From NCBI RefSeq assembly GCF_004348685.1, contig NZ_SMKO01000024.1, positions 1 to 64,000 on the forward strand: DNA of 64,000 bases, written 5' to 3'. Shown here piece by piece: positions 34,602-42,722 of this stretch (the stretch's first letter is position 1; each line of letters opens with the position of its first letter). The stretch is from Nonomuraea deserti (lineage in GTDB: Bacteria; Actinomycetota; Actinomycetes; Streptosporangiales; Streptosporangiaceae). The translations under genes and the position numbers were made by a program. The notes beneath the pieces were generated by a model. It was not told the DNA's origin. It saw only the letters and a list, made by a program, of their open reading frames with translations, and searched no databases.

Positions 34602-35138
34602 ATGGATGGAAGAACCGATAAACTCGCACGCGGTGCGACATGGTGCGAGGAGGAGCAAGAGATCGGCCGCAGTGAAATCCAGCAGGCCGCAGCGACTACC
34701 GCTATCACTGTTAGGCACAACTTCGAGTCCGCGCATCGTCTGCCGCAGCTGGGCGGAAAATGCCAAAATCTCCACGGTCACTCCTGGTGGGTGGAGGCAA
34801 CCGTCGCGGGCGAAACTGGAACCGACGGCATAGTTGTGGAGTTCCATGACTTGAAGAGCTACCTGCGGGAGTGGATCGACGGCAATCTCGATCACGGGGC
34901 CATGCTGGGCCGCGAGGACGAGCTGGTGTCGGCCTTGAAGGCGGCGGGTTGCAAGGTGTTCGTGTTCGGCGATTCGGATCCCTCGGTCGGTCTCGAGTAT
35001 CCGACGGTTGAGAACGTCGCCGAGCTTCTCATCCGGGTCACAGCTGGATACATCCGATCGCGGAGGTGGCCAGGTGTGCGCGTGTCTCGGGTCGTGGTGC
35101 GGGAAACCCATGTCAATGCCGCAGAGGTTACGAGGTGA
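34602..35138 (+). CDS. queD: 6-carboxytetrahydropterin synthase (QueD)
   Basis: A 178-residue member of the QueD/6-pyruvoyltetrahydropterin synthase family. Zinc His residues lie in FESAHRLP (about 45) and NLHGHSW (about 58 and 60), the catalytic Cys in GGKCQN (about 54), and the substrate Glu in YPTVENVAELL. It converts dihydroneopterin triphosphate to 6-carboxy-5,6,7,8-tetrahydropterin. ATG at 34602 follows GGAGGAGAGCTTG. The N-terminal arm of about 33 residues is longer than usual. It is coupled to queE (GTGA overlap), the standard deazapurine gene order. Confidence 0.88.
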   Translation: MDGRTDKLARGATWCEEEQEIGRSEIQQAAATTAITVRHNFESAHRLPQLGGKCQNLHGHSWWVEATVAGETGTDGIVVEFHDLKSYLREWIDGNLDHGAMLGREDELVSALKAAGCKVFVFGDSDPSVGLEYPTVENVAELLIRVTAGYIRSRRWPGVRVSRVVVRETHVNAAEVTR

Positions 35139-35887
35139 AGACAGACGAGGCTGACCAGGATTTGCCCGAGTCCGGAGACGGCAGCATGCCGGCACTGCCG
35201 GTCTCCGAGGTGTTCGGTCCGACCATCCAAGGCGAAGGCCCGTATGCCGGCCGAAGCGCCTGGTTCGTCCGGCTCGGCGGCTGCAATCTTTCGTGTTCCT
35301 GGTGCGACTCGGCATACACCTGGGATGCGCAGCGCTTCGACCTGCGACGCGAGATCCCAATGACACCGGTAGAGGAGGTTCTCGCCCAGGTTCCCTCATC
35401 GTCGCTTGTCGTCGTCACTGGTGGAGAGCCGCTGCTGCACCAGAATCGACCTGCGTGGCGCGCACTGTGCAACGGGCTGAGAGCACGCCGCTGCACGCTC
35501 CATGTCGAGACCAACGGAACAATCGTGCCGAACGAGACCACTCGAGGCTGTGTCCAGACATTCGTGGTGTCACCGAAACTCGCAAATGCGGGTGTTCATC
35601 GCGGCAACATCGATCCGGCACTGCGTACCGGGTGGGTTGAGGTCGCAGAATCCGGCAACGCACACCTGAAGGTGGTGTGCGCTTCGACCGACGATGTCGC
35701 GGGCGCTCTCGAAATCGCTCGCACAACCGGTTGGCCCCTCAGTCAAGTCTGGGTGATGCCGGAGGGGACGACCGCACAAGAGCTGAACGGCCGCTGGCGC
35801 GCGATCGCGGACGCGGCTGCGCATGCCGGCATCAACGCTACCCACCGGCTGCATATTCTCGCCTGGCAAGACTGTAGGGGTCACTGA
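35135..35887 (+). CDS. queE: 7-carboxy-7-deazaguanine synthase (QueE)
   Basis: A 250-residue radical SAM enzyme. The iron-sulfur motif is GGCNLSCSWCDSAYTW (Cys at about 50, 54 and 57), preceded by GPTIQGEGPYAGR, typical of QueE; VVVTGGEPLLHQ follows. It rearranges the carboxypterin to 7-carboxy-7-deazaguanine (CDG), the branch point to queuosine, archaeosine and deazapurine antibiotics. The start GTG at 35135 overlaps the queD stop. No queC follows, so conversion to preQ0 is not encoded here. Confidence 0.9.
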   Translation: MKTDEADQDLPESGDGSMPALPVSEVFGPTIQGEGPYAGRSAWFVRLGGCNLSCSWCDSAYTWDAQRFDLRREIPMTPVEEVLAQVPSSSLVVVTGGEPLLHQNRPAWRALCNGLRARRCTLHVETNGTIVPNETTRGCVQTFVVSPKLANAGVHRGNIDPALRTGWVEVAESGNAHLKVVCASTDDVAGALEIARTTGWPLSQVWVMPEGTTAQELNGRWRAIADAAAHAGINATHRLHILAWQDCRGH

Positions 35888-36460
35888 ATGATTGACATTG
35901 ACAAGGTCGCGTCGAGTGTTTCCGACCTCCTGCTCGCGCTCGGTGTGGAGCGCGATTCGCATACGTACGACACGCCCCGACGCGTCGCCGAAGCATGGGC
36001 CGAGTGCCTCGCCGGATACGACACCGATCCGGCCATGCACCTGGACGCGACGTTCACCGGGCCGTCGGATCCCGGCCTCGTCGTGCTCAGCGGGATCCGC
36101 TTGACCTCCACATGCGCGCACCATCTGCTGCCGATCACCGGCACTTCGACAGTCGCGTATCGCCCGCGACCGGGAGCACCCATCGTCGGCCTGTCCAAGC
36201 TCGCTCGGGTGCTCCACGGGTATGCGCGGCGACTGCAGGTCCAAGAGCACATCGGCTACCAAGTTGTGGAAGCGATACGCCAGAAGCTCGACCCGGTCGG
36301 TGCCGCGTGCATCATCACGGCGGAGCATGGCTGCATCAGCACGCGGGGCGTCCTGGAACACAGCGTACTGACGACGACGCAGGCAGCTGTCGGTGAGTGG
36401 GAGCCGGGGCATGCCGATCTTCAAGCGATTCTCGCGGAGCACGCAGCCCGGAACGTCTGA
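35888..36460 (+). CDS. folE: GTP cyclohydrolase I
   Basis: A 190-residue enzyme. Zinc ligands are Cys and His in LTSTCAHHLLP (about 76 and 79) and Cys in AEHGCISTRGV (about 147); VGLSKLARVLHGYARRLQVQE is the conserved core. It converts GTP to dihydroneopterin triphosphate, the first step of the CDG route. It starts right after queE. A second folE-like gene beside queD/queE is common in deazapurine antibiotic clusters such as toyocamycin, which supports a cluster-specific role. Confidence 0.92.
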   Translation: MIDIDKVASSVSDLLLALGVERDSHTYDTPRRVAEAWAECLAGYDTDPAMHLDATFTGPSDPGLVVLSGIRLTSTCAHHLLPITGTSTVAYRPRPGAPIVGLSKLARVLHGYARRLQVQEHIGYQVVEAIRQKLDPVGAACIITAEHGCISTRGVLEHSVLTTTQAAVGEWEPGHADLQAILAEHAARNV

Positions 36461-36802
36461 ACACTCGAACCGGCGCGATTCCGGCGGCGATCGAAATCGA
36501 GAGCTCCCAAGTCCGGGCCGATCAGTACAACTGAACTGTGCAACTGAAGAGAATCCTCAGTTGCACAGACGAGATCCGGAGCTGAACCTTCGTCATCGCC
36601 GACCGTTGTATATGTGCTGGTGTTGAGTATGAACGCCGCAGGCTGATTAACCCTCTCTTCTCGACTGCTGACTGAGCAGGTCGGGCACCGGTGCGCGCCT
36701 TGACGTCGGCAACACACCTGGTGTTGTCTGCGGCAGACATTGTCTGAAGCCGGTCAGAGGGTTCTGCGATCGGCGTAAGTCATCTGCGAATGGAGGATAT
36801 TG
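36461..36802. promoter_or_regulatory. Intergenic with hairpin and palindrome before second operon
   Basis: CTGTGCAACTGA (36536-36547) is exactly inverted as TCAGTTGCACAG (36557-36568), a strong low-GC hairpin that may end the folE operon or bind a regulator. TGTCTGCGGCAGACA (36725-36739) is a perfect palindrome and a candidate operator. The promoter of the long ligase-KAS operon should lie here. The binding protein is unknown; the StrR-type activator is a candidate. Confidence 0.45.
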
Positions 36803-36847
36803 ATGACCACTGTCACCAACGTGCCCACGTTCTGGTGGGCGCTGTGA
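36803..36847 (+). CDS. 14-codon ORF coupled to ATP-grasp gene
   Basis: ATG at 36803 follows GGAGG (36792-36796) with six-base spacing and encodes MTTVTNVPTFWWAL. Its TGA (36845-36847) overlaps the GTG start (36844) of the RimK-like ligase. So the best ribosome binding site of this operon drives a tiny ORF, and the ligase is probably translated by coupling. It may be only a leader for coupling or attenuation (two adjacent Trp codons), or a very small precursor peptide like the seven-residue MccA. The alternative is that the ligase starts at ATG 36790 in frame and the tiny ORF is meaningless. Confidence 0.45.
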   Translation: MTTVTNVPTFWWAL

Positions 36848-37776
36848 AGCTCGGAATTCTCGCGTGGGAGAAAGCGGAACCGGAAGCGCTCGGGATAGCG
36901 GACGTCGCCAGGGAACGCGGGCACAGTGCGATGGTGTTCGAGCTCGACGACTTACGCTGTGATCCCGGTCCCGCGGGTGCGGTGGCGACCATCCAAGGGA
37001 CCCCGTTGTCGGAGTTCGACCTCATTCTCTGTCGGTGCGATCTCAGCACGCCACCCTGGACGGAGAAGATCCAACAGCTTCTGCTACTCAACGGCGAACC
37101 AGGCGTGACCGTCCTGGATCCGCTGGAAGTGCACATCAGAGCAGCAAGCAAGCGAGCCATGATCCACCAGCTCACGCTGCACGGCATCCCCGTCCCTCCG
37201 ACCAAGGAGTGCCATAGCGCCGCCGACGTGCGCGCCGCGCTCGACGCATGGGGCCAGGTGGTGGTCAAGCCGGCTCTGGGCTACCGAGGGCTCGACGTCG
37301 AGCGCCTCCTCGAAGGCCCGACCACCTCGGCGCTGGAACTCACCGAAACACTCCTCGAACGCCACGGCACGCTCCTCTGCCAGCCCTACCTGGCGCACAA
37401 GGGCGACTTCCGAGTGCTCATCATCGGGTCGAAGGTCTCCAGTTGCACGCGGTTCGACACCGCCGGCGACGACTGGAAGCCCTTCTCCGGTGACCTTGCC
37501 GACGATCCGGTGAGCTCCGCTCTCATCGAGCCGTCGGACGAACTCGCGTCCCTGGCCCTGCAAGCTGTGAAGGCGACGGACCTGACGATGGCCGGCGTCG
37601 ACATCATCATGAGCGAGTCCGGCCTGACGGTGATCGAGGTGAACCCGGTGCCGGGCTGGGCCGCATGGACCCCGGAGATGGCACGAGTCCCCAACGTTCA
37701 CCTCGTGGAGTTCGCGGAGACCCAGGTCAACGCTCGGGGCAGCGTCAGCGCGCAGTCGGCACGGGGGTGGCGATGA
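36844..37776 (+). CDS. RimK-like ATP-grasp ligase
   Basis: A 310-residue ATP-grasp enzyme (start GTG at 36844; an ATG at 36790 would add 18 residues). It begins VKLGILAWEKAEPEAL like RimK proteins. ATP-binding residues lie in GQVVVKPALGYRGLDVERL, and the metal-binding end is MAGVDIIMSESGLTVIEVNPVPGW. RimK/LysX/MptN relatives activate a carboxylate as acyl phosphate and join it to an amine. With queD/queE/folE just upstream and no queC, one candidate acid is 7-carboxy-7-deazaguanine; amino acids or the acidic repeat peptide are others. It overlaps the KAS III gene by four bases. Confidence 0.8.
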   Translation: MKLGILAWEKAEPEALGIADVARERGHSAMVFELDDLRCDPGPAGAVATIQGTPLSEFDLILCRCDLSTPPWTEKIQQLLLLNGEPGVTVLDPLEVHIRAASKRAMIHQLTLHGIPVPPTKECHSAADVRAALDAWGQVVVKPALGYRGLDVERLLEGPTTSALELTETLLERHGTLLCQPYLAHKGDFRVLIIGSKVSSCTRFDTAGDDWKPFSGDLADDPVSSALIEPSDELASLALQAVKATDLTMAGVDIIMSESGLTVIEVNPVPGWAAWTPEMARVPNVHLVEFAETQVNARGSVSAQSARGWR

Positions 37777-38837
37777 TGAACCACGGGTCGAAGAGCCGGT
37801 CGGAGGGTCGCGCAGGCCATACCGCGGCGGAGCCGTCGACGGGAATAATCGGCACTGGCTCGTGCCTGCCGAGCACCGTCGTGACCTGCGACGACATGGA
37901 TCGGGCGCTCAATGCCAGGCCCGGGTGGACGGAGCGTGCGACGGGGATCCGCGAACGGCGTCGTGCCCCCGCCGAGACATCGCTCACCGACCTGGCCGTC
38001 GGCGCAGGACGGGAGGCCCTCCGCGCCGCCGGTGTCCGCCCCGACGAAGTGCGGACCGTCATCGTGGCCACGGTCAGTTCCGACCCGCCGGTCCCGGCGG
38101 TCGCCGCCCGGGTCCAGGACCGCCTCGGCGCTACACACGCCTTCGCGTTCGACCTCAACGCAGCGTGTGCGGGGTTCGTCTTCGCGCTGGAGGTCGCACG
38201 GCCACTGGTCGGGGTGGATGCCGAGCGGCCGTTCGTTCTGGTCATCGGTTGTGATCTCTGGTCGCGGATGACAGACCCGCTCGATCGTCAGACCTGGCCG
38301 CTCTTCGGAGACGGGGCCGGGGCAGTGGTGCTTGGCCCGGTCAAGGAGGGCGGGTTCATGGCGACGAAGCTCGCGACGAACGGCGCGCTAGGCGATTACG
38401 CCGTGGGCGGCTTCTCACCTCCGCTGCCGGGTCGGACCCCCGAGAGTGCCGGCCATCTCTTCAAGATGCGCGGCCGGGAAATCTCTGAGCTGATGCTCGA
38501 GAAACTGCCGAAGTTGGTGAACACAGTGACGCAGATGGCGGGTGTCACCGTGGCGGACGTCAACTACCTGATCTGTCACCAGGCGAATCCCAAACTCGTG
38601 GCGCGATGCGCTGAGGAAGCGGGCTTCGCCGCGGACCGGAATGTGAGTACCGGCGAGGTGTTCGGCAACACCGTCGGAGCGTCGGTGCCTCTCGGTATCG
38701 ACGCGGCGGTGAAGGACGGTCGGCTGCGACAGGGGTCTTTGGTACTGCTCGCAGCCTTCGGCGCCGGAATGTCGTGGGGAGGCACCCTGATCAGATGGTC
38801 GAACCCGGGTGCCAGAGTGGAGGAGCCGTGGACATAA
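37773..38837 (+). CDS. KAS III (FabH-like) ketosynthase 1
   Basis: A 354-residue thiolase-fold enzyme with a complete triad: Cys in NAACAGFVFALE (about 132), His in ICHQANPKL, Asn in VFGNTVGAS. It condenses or transfers an acyl-thioester. In antibiotic clusters FabH-like proteins often start chains, make beta-keto acids, or act as acyltransferases (CerJ type). No acyl carrier protein is encoded nearby. It is coupled on both sides (ATGA with the ligase, overlap with the acyl-CoA dehydrogenase). Confidence 0.85.
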   Translation: MMNHGSKSRSEGRAGHTAAEPSTGIIGTGSCLPSTVVTCDDMDRALNARPGWTERATGIRERRRAPAETSLTDLAVGAGREALRAAGVRPDEVRTVIVATVSSDPPVPAVAARVQDRLGATHAFAFDLNAACAGFVFALEVARPLVGVDAERPFVLVIGCDLWSRMTDPLDRQTWPLFGDGAGAVVLGPVKEGGFMATKLATNGALGDYAVGGFSPPLPGRTPESAGHLFKMRGREISELMLEKLPKLVNTVTQMAGVTVADVNYLICHQANPKLVARCAEEAGFAADRNVSTGEVFGNTVGASVPLGIDAAVKDGRLRQGSLVLLAAFGAGMSWGGTLIRWSNPGARVEEPWT

Positions 38838-40021
38838 CGTGGAACAAGCGTCAGTTGGAGATCCGAGAGCGGTTCCATGAGGTCGCCACCGATCTGGTGG
38901 CGGTCGGGACCGAGGCCCGCGATCGAGACGGATTCTTCGATCGGGGGGTCTGGAAGGAGTTGGCGGCCACCGATTTCTGGAGGCTGCAGGTGCCGGCGGA
39001 CATCGGAGGCCTCGCCCAGGACGGCTGGGACTGGCTGGCAGCGATGGAGGGCCTCTCGCTCGGTGCGCATGATCTCGGCTTCCTCATGTCCGTCGCGTCG
39101 CAGAGCGGACTGATCCGGCTGCTGGTGACGGCCGGCACCGCGGAGCAGCAGGACAAGTGGCTGCCGGGTCTGACATCTGGAGACATCGCGGCCACGGGGT
39201 CCACCGAGGAGTCCGGCGGGTCCGACGTCCGGGGGTTCTCAACCCGGGCGGTCCCCGCAGCCGACGGCGGCTTCATTCTGAACGGCGGCAAGGCGCACAT
39301 CACGAATGCGCCCGTTGCGGACGTCGTCATGCTCGCGGCTCGCACTGACACTGAGCCCGGGGCTTTCGAACTCAGCCTGTTCGTGACGCGCACCAGCGTC
39401 GAAGGGGTCGAGATCGGGCCCGGTGAGGATCTTCTGGGACTCCGGACGAGTCCCACCGGGCCGATCAAGTTCCGCGACGTGCGCGTCCGTGCCGACGCGG
39501 TGATCGGAGGCGTCGGCAAAGGCCTGACCTGTCTCTACGACACGTTGGCTTACGACAGGATTCTGTTCGGGATCATCGTCGGGAGCTCGCTGGAGGCACA
39601 GCTCGCGCCGCTGATCCGGCAGCTCGAGACGAGGCACGCGTTCGGCGCACCGCTGAGCGAGCAGCAGTACATGCAGGAAAAGGCTGTGTCGCTCGCCATG
39701 GCCCTTGAAGGGTCCCGCGCGCTGGCCTATCGGTCGTTCGGCCTGCTGGACGGTCGGCACGATGGATACAGCCTCAGTGCCTCGGTGACGAAGCTGTTGG
39801 CCTCGACAGGTCTCGTCGGCTCGGGGCTCGACCTGGTCCAGGCATTCGGCCACTCGGGCTACGAATCCGGCAGCGCAGTAGAACGCAACCTGCGCGACTC
39901 GGTGGCCTTCAAGATCGCTGCCGGGACGGACGAGATGCAGAAGAAGAACATTTTCAACCACGTGCGGCGTGCGTACCGGTCCCGCGAGCTCGATCGAGGC
40001 CTGAGGGGGTCAGGGACGTGA
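38828..40021 (+). CDS. Acyl-CoA dehydrogenase-like flavoprotein
   Basis: A 397-residue member of the acyl-CoA dehydrogenase family. Typical motifs are ATGSTEESGGSDVRG (flavin/substrate loop), GKGLTCLYDTLAYDRILFG, FGAPLSEQQYMQEKAV and the C-terminal QAFGHSGYESGSAVERNLRD. GTG at 38828 follows GGAGGAGCC and overlaps the KAS III end. It probably desaturates an acyl-thioester, or a carrier-bound amino acid, made in this operon. Confidence 0.85.
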   Translation: MDITWNKRQLEIRERFHEVATDLVAVGTEARDRDGFFDRGVWKELAATDFWRLQVPADIGGLAQDGWDWLAAMEGLSLGAHDLGFLMSVASQSGLIRLLVTAGTAEQQDKWLPGLTSGDIAATGSTEESGGSDVRGFSTRAVPAADGGFILNGGKAHITNAPVADVVMLAARTDTEPGAFELSLFVTRTSVEGVEIGPGEDLLGLRTSPTGPIKFRDVRVRADAVIGGVGKGLTCLYDTLAYDRILFGIIVGSSLEAQLAPLIRQLETRHAFGAPLSEQQYMQEKAVSLAMALEGSRALAYRSFGLLDGRHDGYSLSASVTKLLASTGLVGSGLDLVQAFGHSGYESGSAVERNLRDSVAFKIAAGTDEMQKKNIFNHVRRAYRSRELDRGLRGSGT

Positions 40022-41277
40022 TGGCGGGAGCATCCACACTGCCGATGGTGGATCGGGCGTATGGAGTCATGATCGTCGACACCGACGGCCGGGAATACGT
40101 TGACGGATGCTCCGGCACGATCTGCGTGAACATCGGCCACGGTGTGTCCGACGTGCTCGAAGCGATCTCGGCGCAGTCGCAGCTCGTGACGTTCGCCCAT
40201 CGCAGCCAATTCCGCAGTCAGCCCGTCGAAGACCTGACCGCCATGATCCTAGCGATCGCCGGCCCAGGGTACAGGGAGGTCGTCTACACCAATTCCGGCT
40301 CAGAGACGATGGAGACCGCAGTCCGGCTCGTCATGCACCACCACGCCGGGACCGGGCGAGACATCATCGTCTCGCAGCGGCCTAGCTATCACGGCATGAC
40401 CGTCGGCGCGCTCGCGGTGTCCGGACATCCGCCTCGCCGCCGCAACCTCGAGGCTCTGCTCGGCGGGGTGGCGAAGCTGGAGCAGGTGTCATCCTCACGC
40501 GACGCCGAGATCCTCCCTTCGCTCGAGGATTGGTTGCTCGTCCTCGAACGGGTGGATCCAGCCCGGATTGCCGCCGTCGTCTTCGAGCCGGTAGGAGGGG
40601 CAGCTAGCGGAGGGGCGGAGATGGATGTCCGGACGCTTCGCGGGCTCCGCGAATTCTGTGACAGTGTCGGCGCGCTGCTGATCGCGGATGAGGTCATGAC
40701 CGGATTCGGCCGGACCGGTGAATGGTTCGGCGTCACGAAGTCCGGTATCACGCCCGACCTCGTGGTCACCGGGAAGGGCCTCAGCGGCGGTTACCTTCCG
40801 ATTGGCGCTTGCATTGTGGGGGAACGCGTGCTGTCCGGTGCCTCGGCGGCGGACGTGTCGATGGGGCACACGATGAGCGGCAACCCGCTGGCCGCTGCGG
40901 CGGCGCTCGCCGTACTCAAATACACGAGAGACCAGCGGCTCGTCTCGCGAGCGCGGGAGGTGGGCACCTTCCTTCGGGGAGAGCTGGAACTTGTCGCGGA
41001 GTCGGTCCCCTTCCTCCAGCCGCCACGTGGACGAGGTCTACTCCTCGGCATGGGGATCGAGCAGAACCCGGTCGATTTCGCGACCACGCCGTTGAATCGC
41101 CGGATCGTCGAGGCCGCTCTGCGGAACGGACTTTTGGTGTACCCCTCAGGCGTCGATGCGCGTACGCAGTCGGTGATGGTGTGCCCACCACTGACGATCC
41201 GTGACCGAGAGGTCGAGATGCTGATCGCACGCTTCACCCGCGCGGTCTCTCAATCGTTCGTAGCAGAGCGCGTCTGA
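40021..41277 (+). CDS. Class III PLP aminotransferase
   Basis: A 418-residue fold-type I enzyme. The PLP Asp region is LLIADEVMTGFGRTGEWFG, and the Schiff-base Lys is in VVTGKGLSGGYLPIG (about 252). The cofactor phosphate region is YTNSGSETMETAVRL. The class III family aminates ketones, aldehydes and beta- or omega-keto acids. With a KAS III and a thioesterase in the same operon, amination of a beta-keto acid to a beta-amino acid is a coherent option. TGATG overlap with the dehydrogenase gene. Confidence 0.88.
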   Translation: MAGASTLPMVDRAYGVMIVDTDGREYVDGCSGTICVNIGHGVSDVLEAISAQSQLVTFAHRSQFRSQPVEDLTAMILAIAGPGYREVVYTNSGSETMETAVRLVMHHHAGTGRDIIVSQRPSYHGMTVGALAVSGHPPRRRNLEALLGGVAKLEQVSSSRDAEILPSLEDWLLVLERVDPARIAAVVFEPVGGAASGGAEMDVRTLRGLREFCDSVGALLIADEVMTGFGRTGEWFGVTKSGITPDLVVTGKGLSGGYLPIGACIVGERVLSGASAADVSMGHTMSGNPLAAAAALAVLKYTRDQRLVSRAREVGTFLRGELELVAESVPFLQPPRGRGLLLGMGIEQNPVDFATTPLNRRIVEAALRNGLLVYPSGVDARTQSVMVCPPLTIRDREVEMLIARFTRAVSQSFVAERV

Positions 41278-41288
41278 GGACGGTGACG

Positions 41289-42629
41289 ATGACTACCCTG
41301 TACGTCGGGAACTCGTACAACGAGACACTTGTCGGCGACCTCAGTCAGTTCGACCCCGAAGAGCGCCGGATCGGCGGAAACCTGTCCTGTCGGTTGGTCT
41401 GGTTGATGGACCCCGGCGACCTCCTCGTCAGCCCGCAACCTATCAGCGACGAGTTCCTCGGCTACGCCTCCCGGTTGAAGGGTGTGCCCATCACATCGGC
41501 AGACGTCGTCATTCCGCCGCCGGGCGGGTTCGGCGAAGACGTGTTGACGGCGGACCGACTTCGGGAGGGCCGGTTTGTAGACGAATTACGAGCGATGATC
41601 GCCGGCCGGGGACTCGATCGCATCGTCCCCTACTGCTACGACCAGATCATCGCGTCGCTCGCCCGCGATGTCGGTATCGGGTCGCACGATGCGAGTGCCG
41701 CGTTCTGCGAGGCCGGTGGTGTCGACCTGATCAACCGGAAAAGTGTGTTTCGGGCACTCTGCGGGGGAGCCGGCGTCCCCGTCGCGGACGGCCTGGTGAC
41801 CCGATCGGTGAGCGAGGCCACCGACTTCGTCACCTCGTTCATCGAGGCGGGACAGTCCGTGATCGTCAAACAGGACGCGCACCAAGGCGGTCACGGCAAC
41901 GAGATCCTCACGCCATCGGCGGACACCGTTCAGTTGGGAGCCGCTGTCCTCACCGTCGTCGCGGACCGCCACGCCGTCGAGGAGCGATTGGGCGAGCAGT
42001 GGCCGCGCTTCAGCTCGAACAGTCGCGACCCCGTCGTCATCGAGCACTACCTGGAGAACGCGATCTCGTTGGGGTGTGAAGTGAGCTTGGCCGGCGAGTC
42101 CGCAGTCATGCGCCACACCGTGGAGATGCGGATGACGCCCGTCTTCGACGGATTCCTGATACCCCCGAGTTTGATTTCCGAGGAGTGCAACGCCGAGTTC
42201 TCACGGTACTCGCTCGAACTCGCCAACGTCGTGCACGCGATGGGCTATCGCGGGTACATCAATATCGACGGGCTTGCGGCCGACGACGGCAAAGTCGTCG
42301 TCCTCAACGAGTTCAACGGTCGCCTTGGCGCTTCCACCCATCTCCACTGGATTGGCCGGGCGCTCATCGGCGACGACTACCTGCGACGGCGGTACCTCAT
42401 CAGCAACAACGATCTGAAGGTGGATTCGTTCTCGAGCGCCGCGGAGGCGCTGGAGCGGGCCGGCTTGGCGTTCGACCCCGAGCGTGGCGAGGGCGTCATC
42501 CTCACCTGCGACCACACCGCCCAGTCCGGGGCGGTCGAGTACTGCGCCGTCGGAACCGACGTCGCCACAGCCGCTGACTACGAGCGGCGGCTCCACCTGC
42601 TGTCGACGTCGCGCCGACAACATCCGTAG
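41289..42629 (+). CDS. PGM1-like ATP-grasp peptide ligase
   Basis: A 446-residue ligase. The first 120 residues match the PreATP-grasp domain pattern (YVGNSYNETLVGD, then EERRIGGNLSCRLVWLMDPGD). The ATP-grasp core has VIVKQDAHQGGHGNEI (phosphate loop, about 192-206), VIEHYLENAISLGCEVS and the metal-site VVVLNEFNGRLGASTH. This architecture is that of PGM1, which joins a non-ribosomal amino acid to the N-terminus of a ribosomally made peptide in pheganomycin synthesis. The same cluster encodes a tandem-core peptide, so a similar ligation is likely. ATG at 41289 follows GAGGACGGTGACG. Confidence 0.75.
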   Translation: MTTLYVGNSYNETLVGDLSQFDPEERRIGGNLSCRLVWLMDPGDLLVSPQPISDEFLGYASRLKGVPITSADVVIPPPGGFGEDVLTADRLREGRFVDELRAMIAGRGLDRIVPYCYDQIIASLARDVGIGSHDASAAFCEAGGVDLINRKSVFRALCGGAGVPVADGLVTRSVSEATDFVTSFIEAGQSVIVKQDAHQGGHGNEILTPSADTVQLGAAVLTVVADRHAVEERLGEQWPRFSSNSRDPVVIEHYLENAISLGCEVSLAGESAVMRHTVEMRMTPVFDGFLIPPSLISEECNAEFSRYSLELANVVHAMGYRGYINIDGLAADDGKVVVLNEFNGRLGASTHLHWIGRALIGDDYLRRRYLISNNDLKVDSFSSAAEALERAGLAFDPERGEGVILTCDHTAQSGAVEYCAVGTDVATAADYERRLHLLSTSRRQHP

Positions 42630-42722
42630 ACAGCTGAGCGGACGTCGAGCAACGGTCATGGCTCCCCGGTCCGGCGTGATCAGTGGCCGTGAGGGAGCCT
42701 CTACATGTCAGGAGAAGTATCC

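Noticed and set aside
35888-36460. Purely housekeeping folE for folate
   Set aside because: Its position directly after queD and queE, far from folate genes, favours the deazaguanine route, though shared use cannot be excluded.
36790-36843. ATP-grasp ligase starting at ATG 36790
   Set aside because: No ribosome binding site precedes it; GGAGG lies after this ATG and serves the 14-codon ORF. RimK-like similarity begins at GTG 36844. Not fully excluded.
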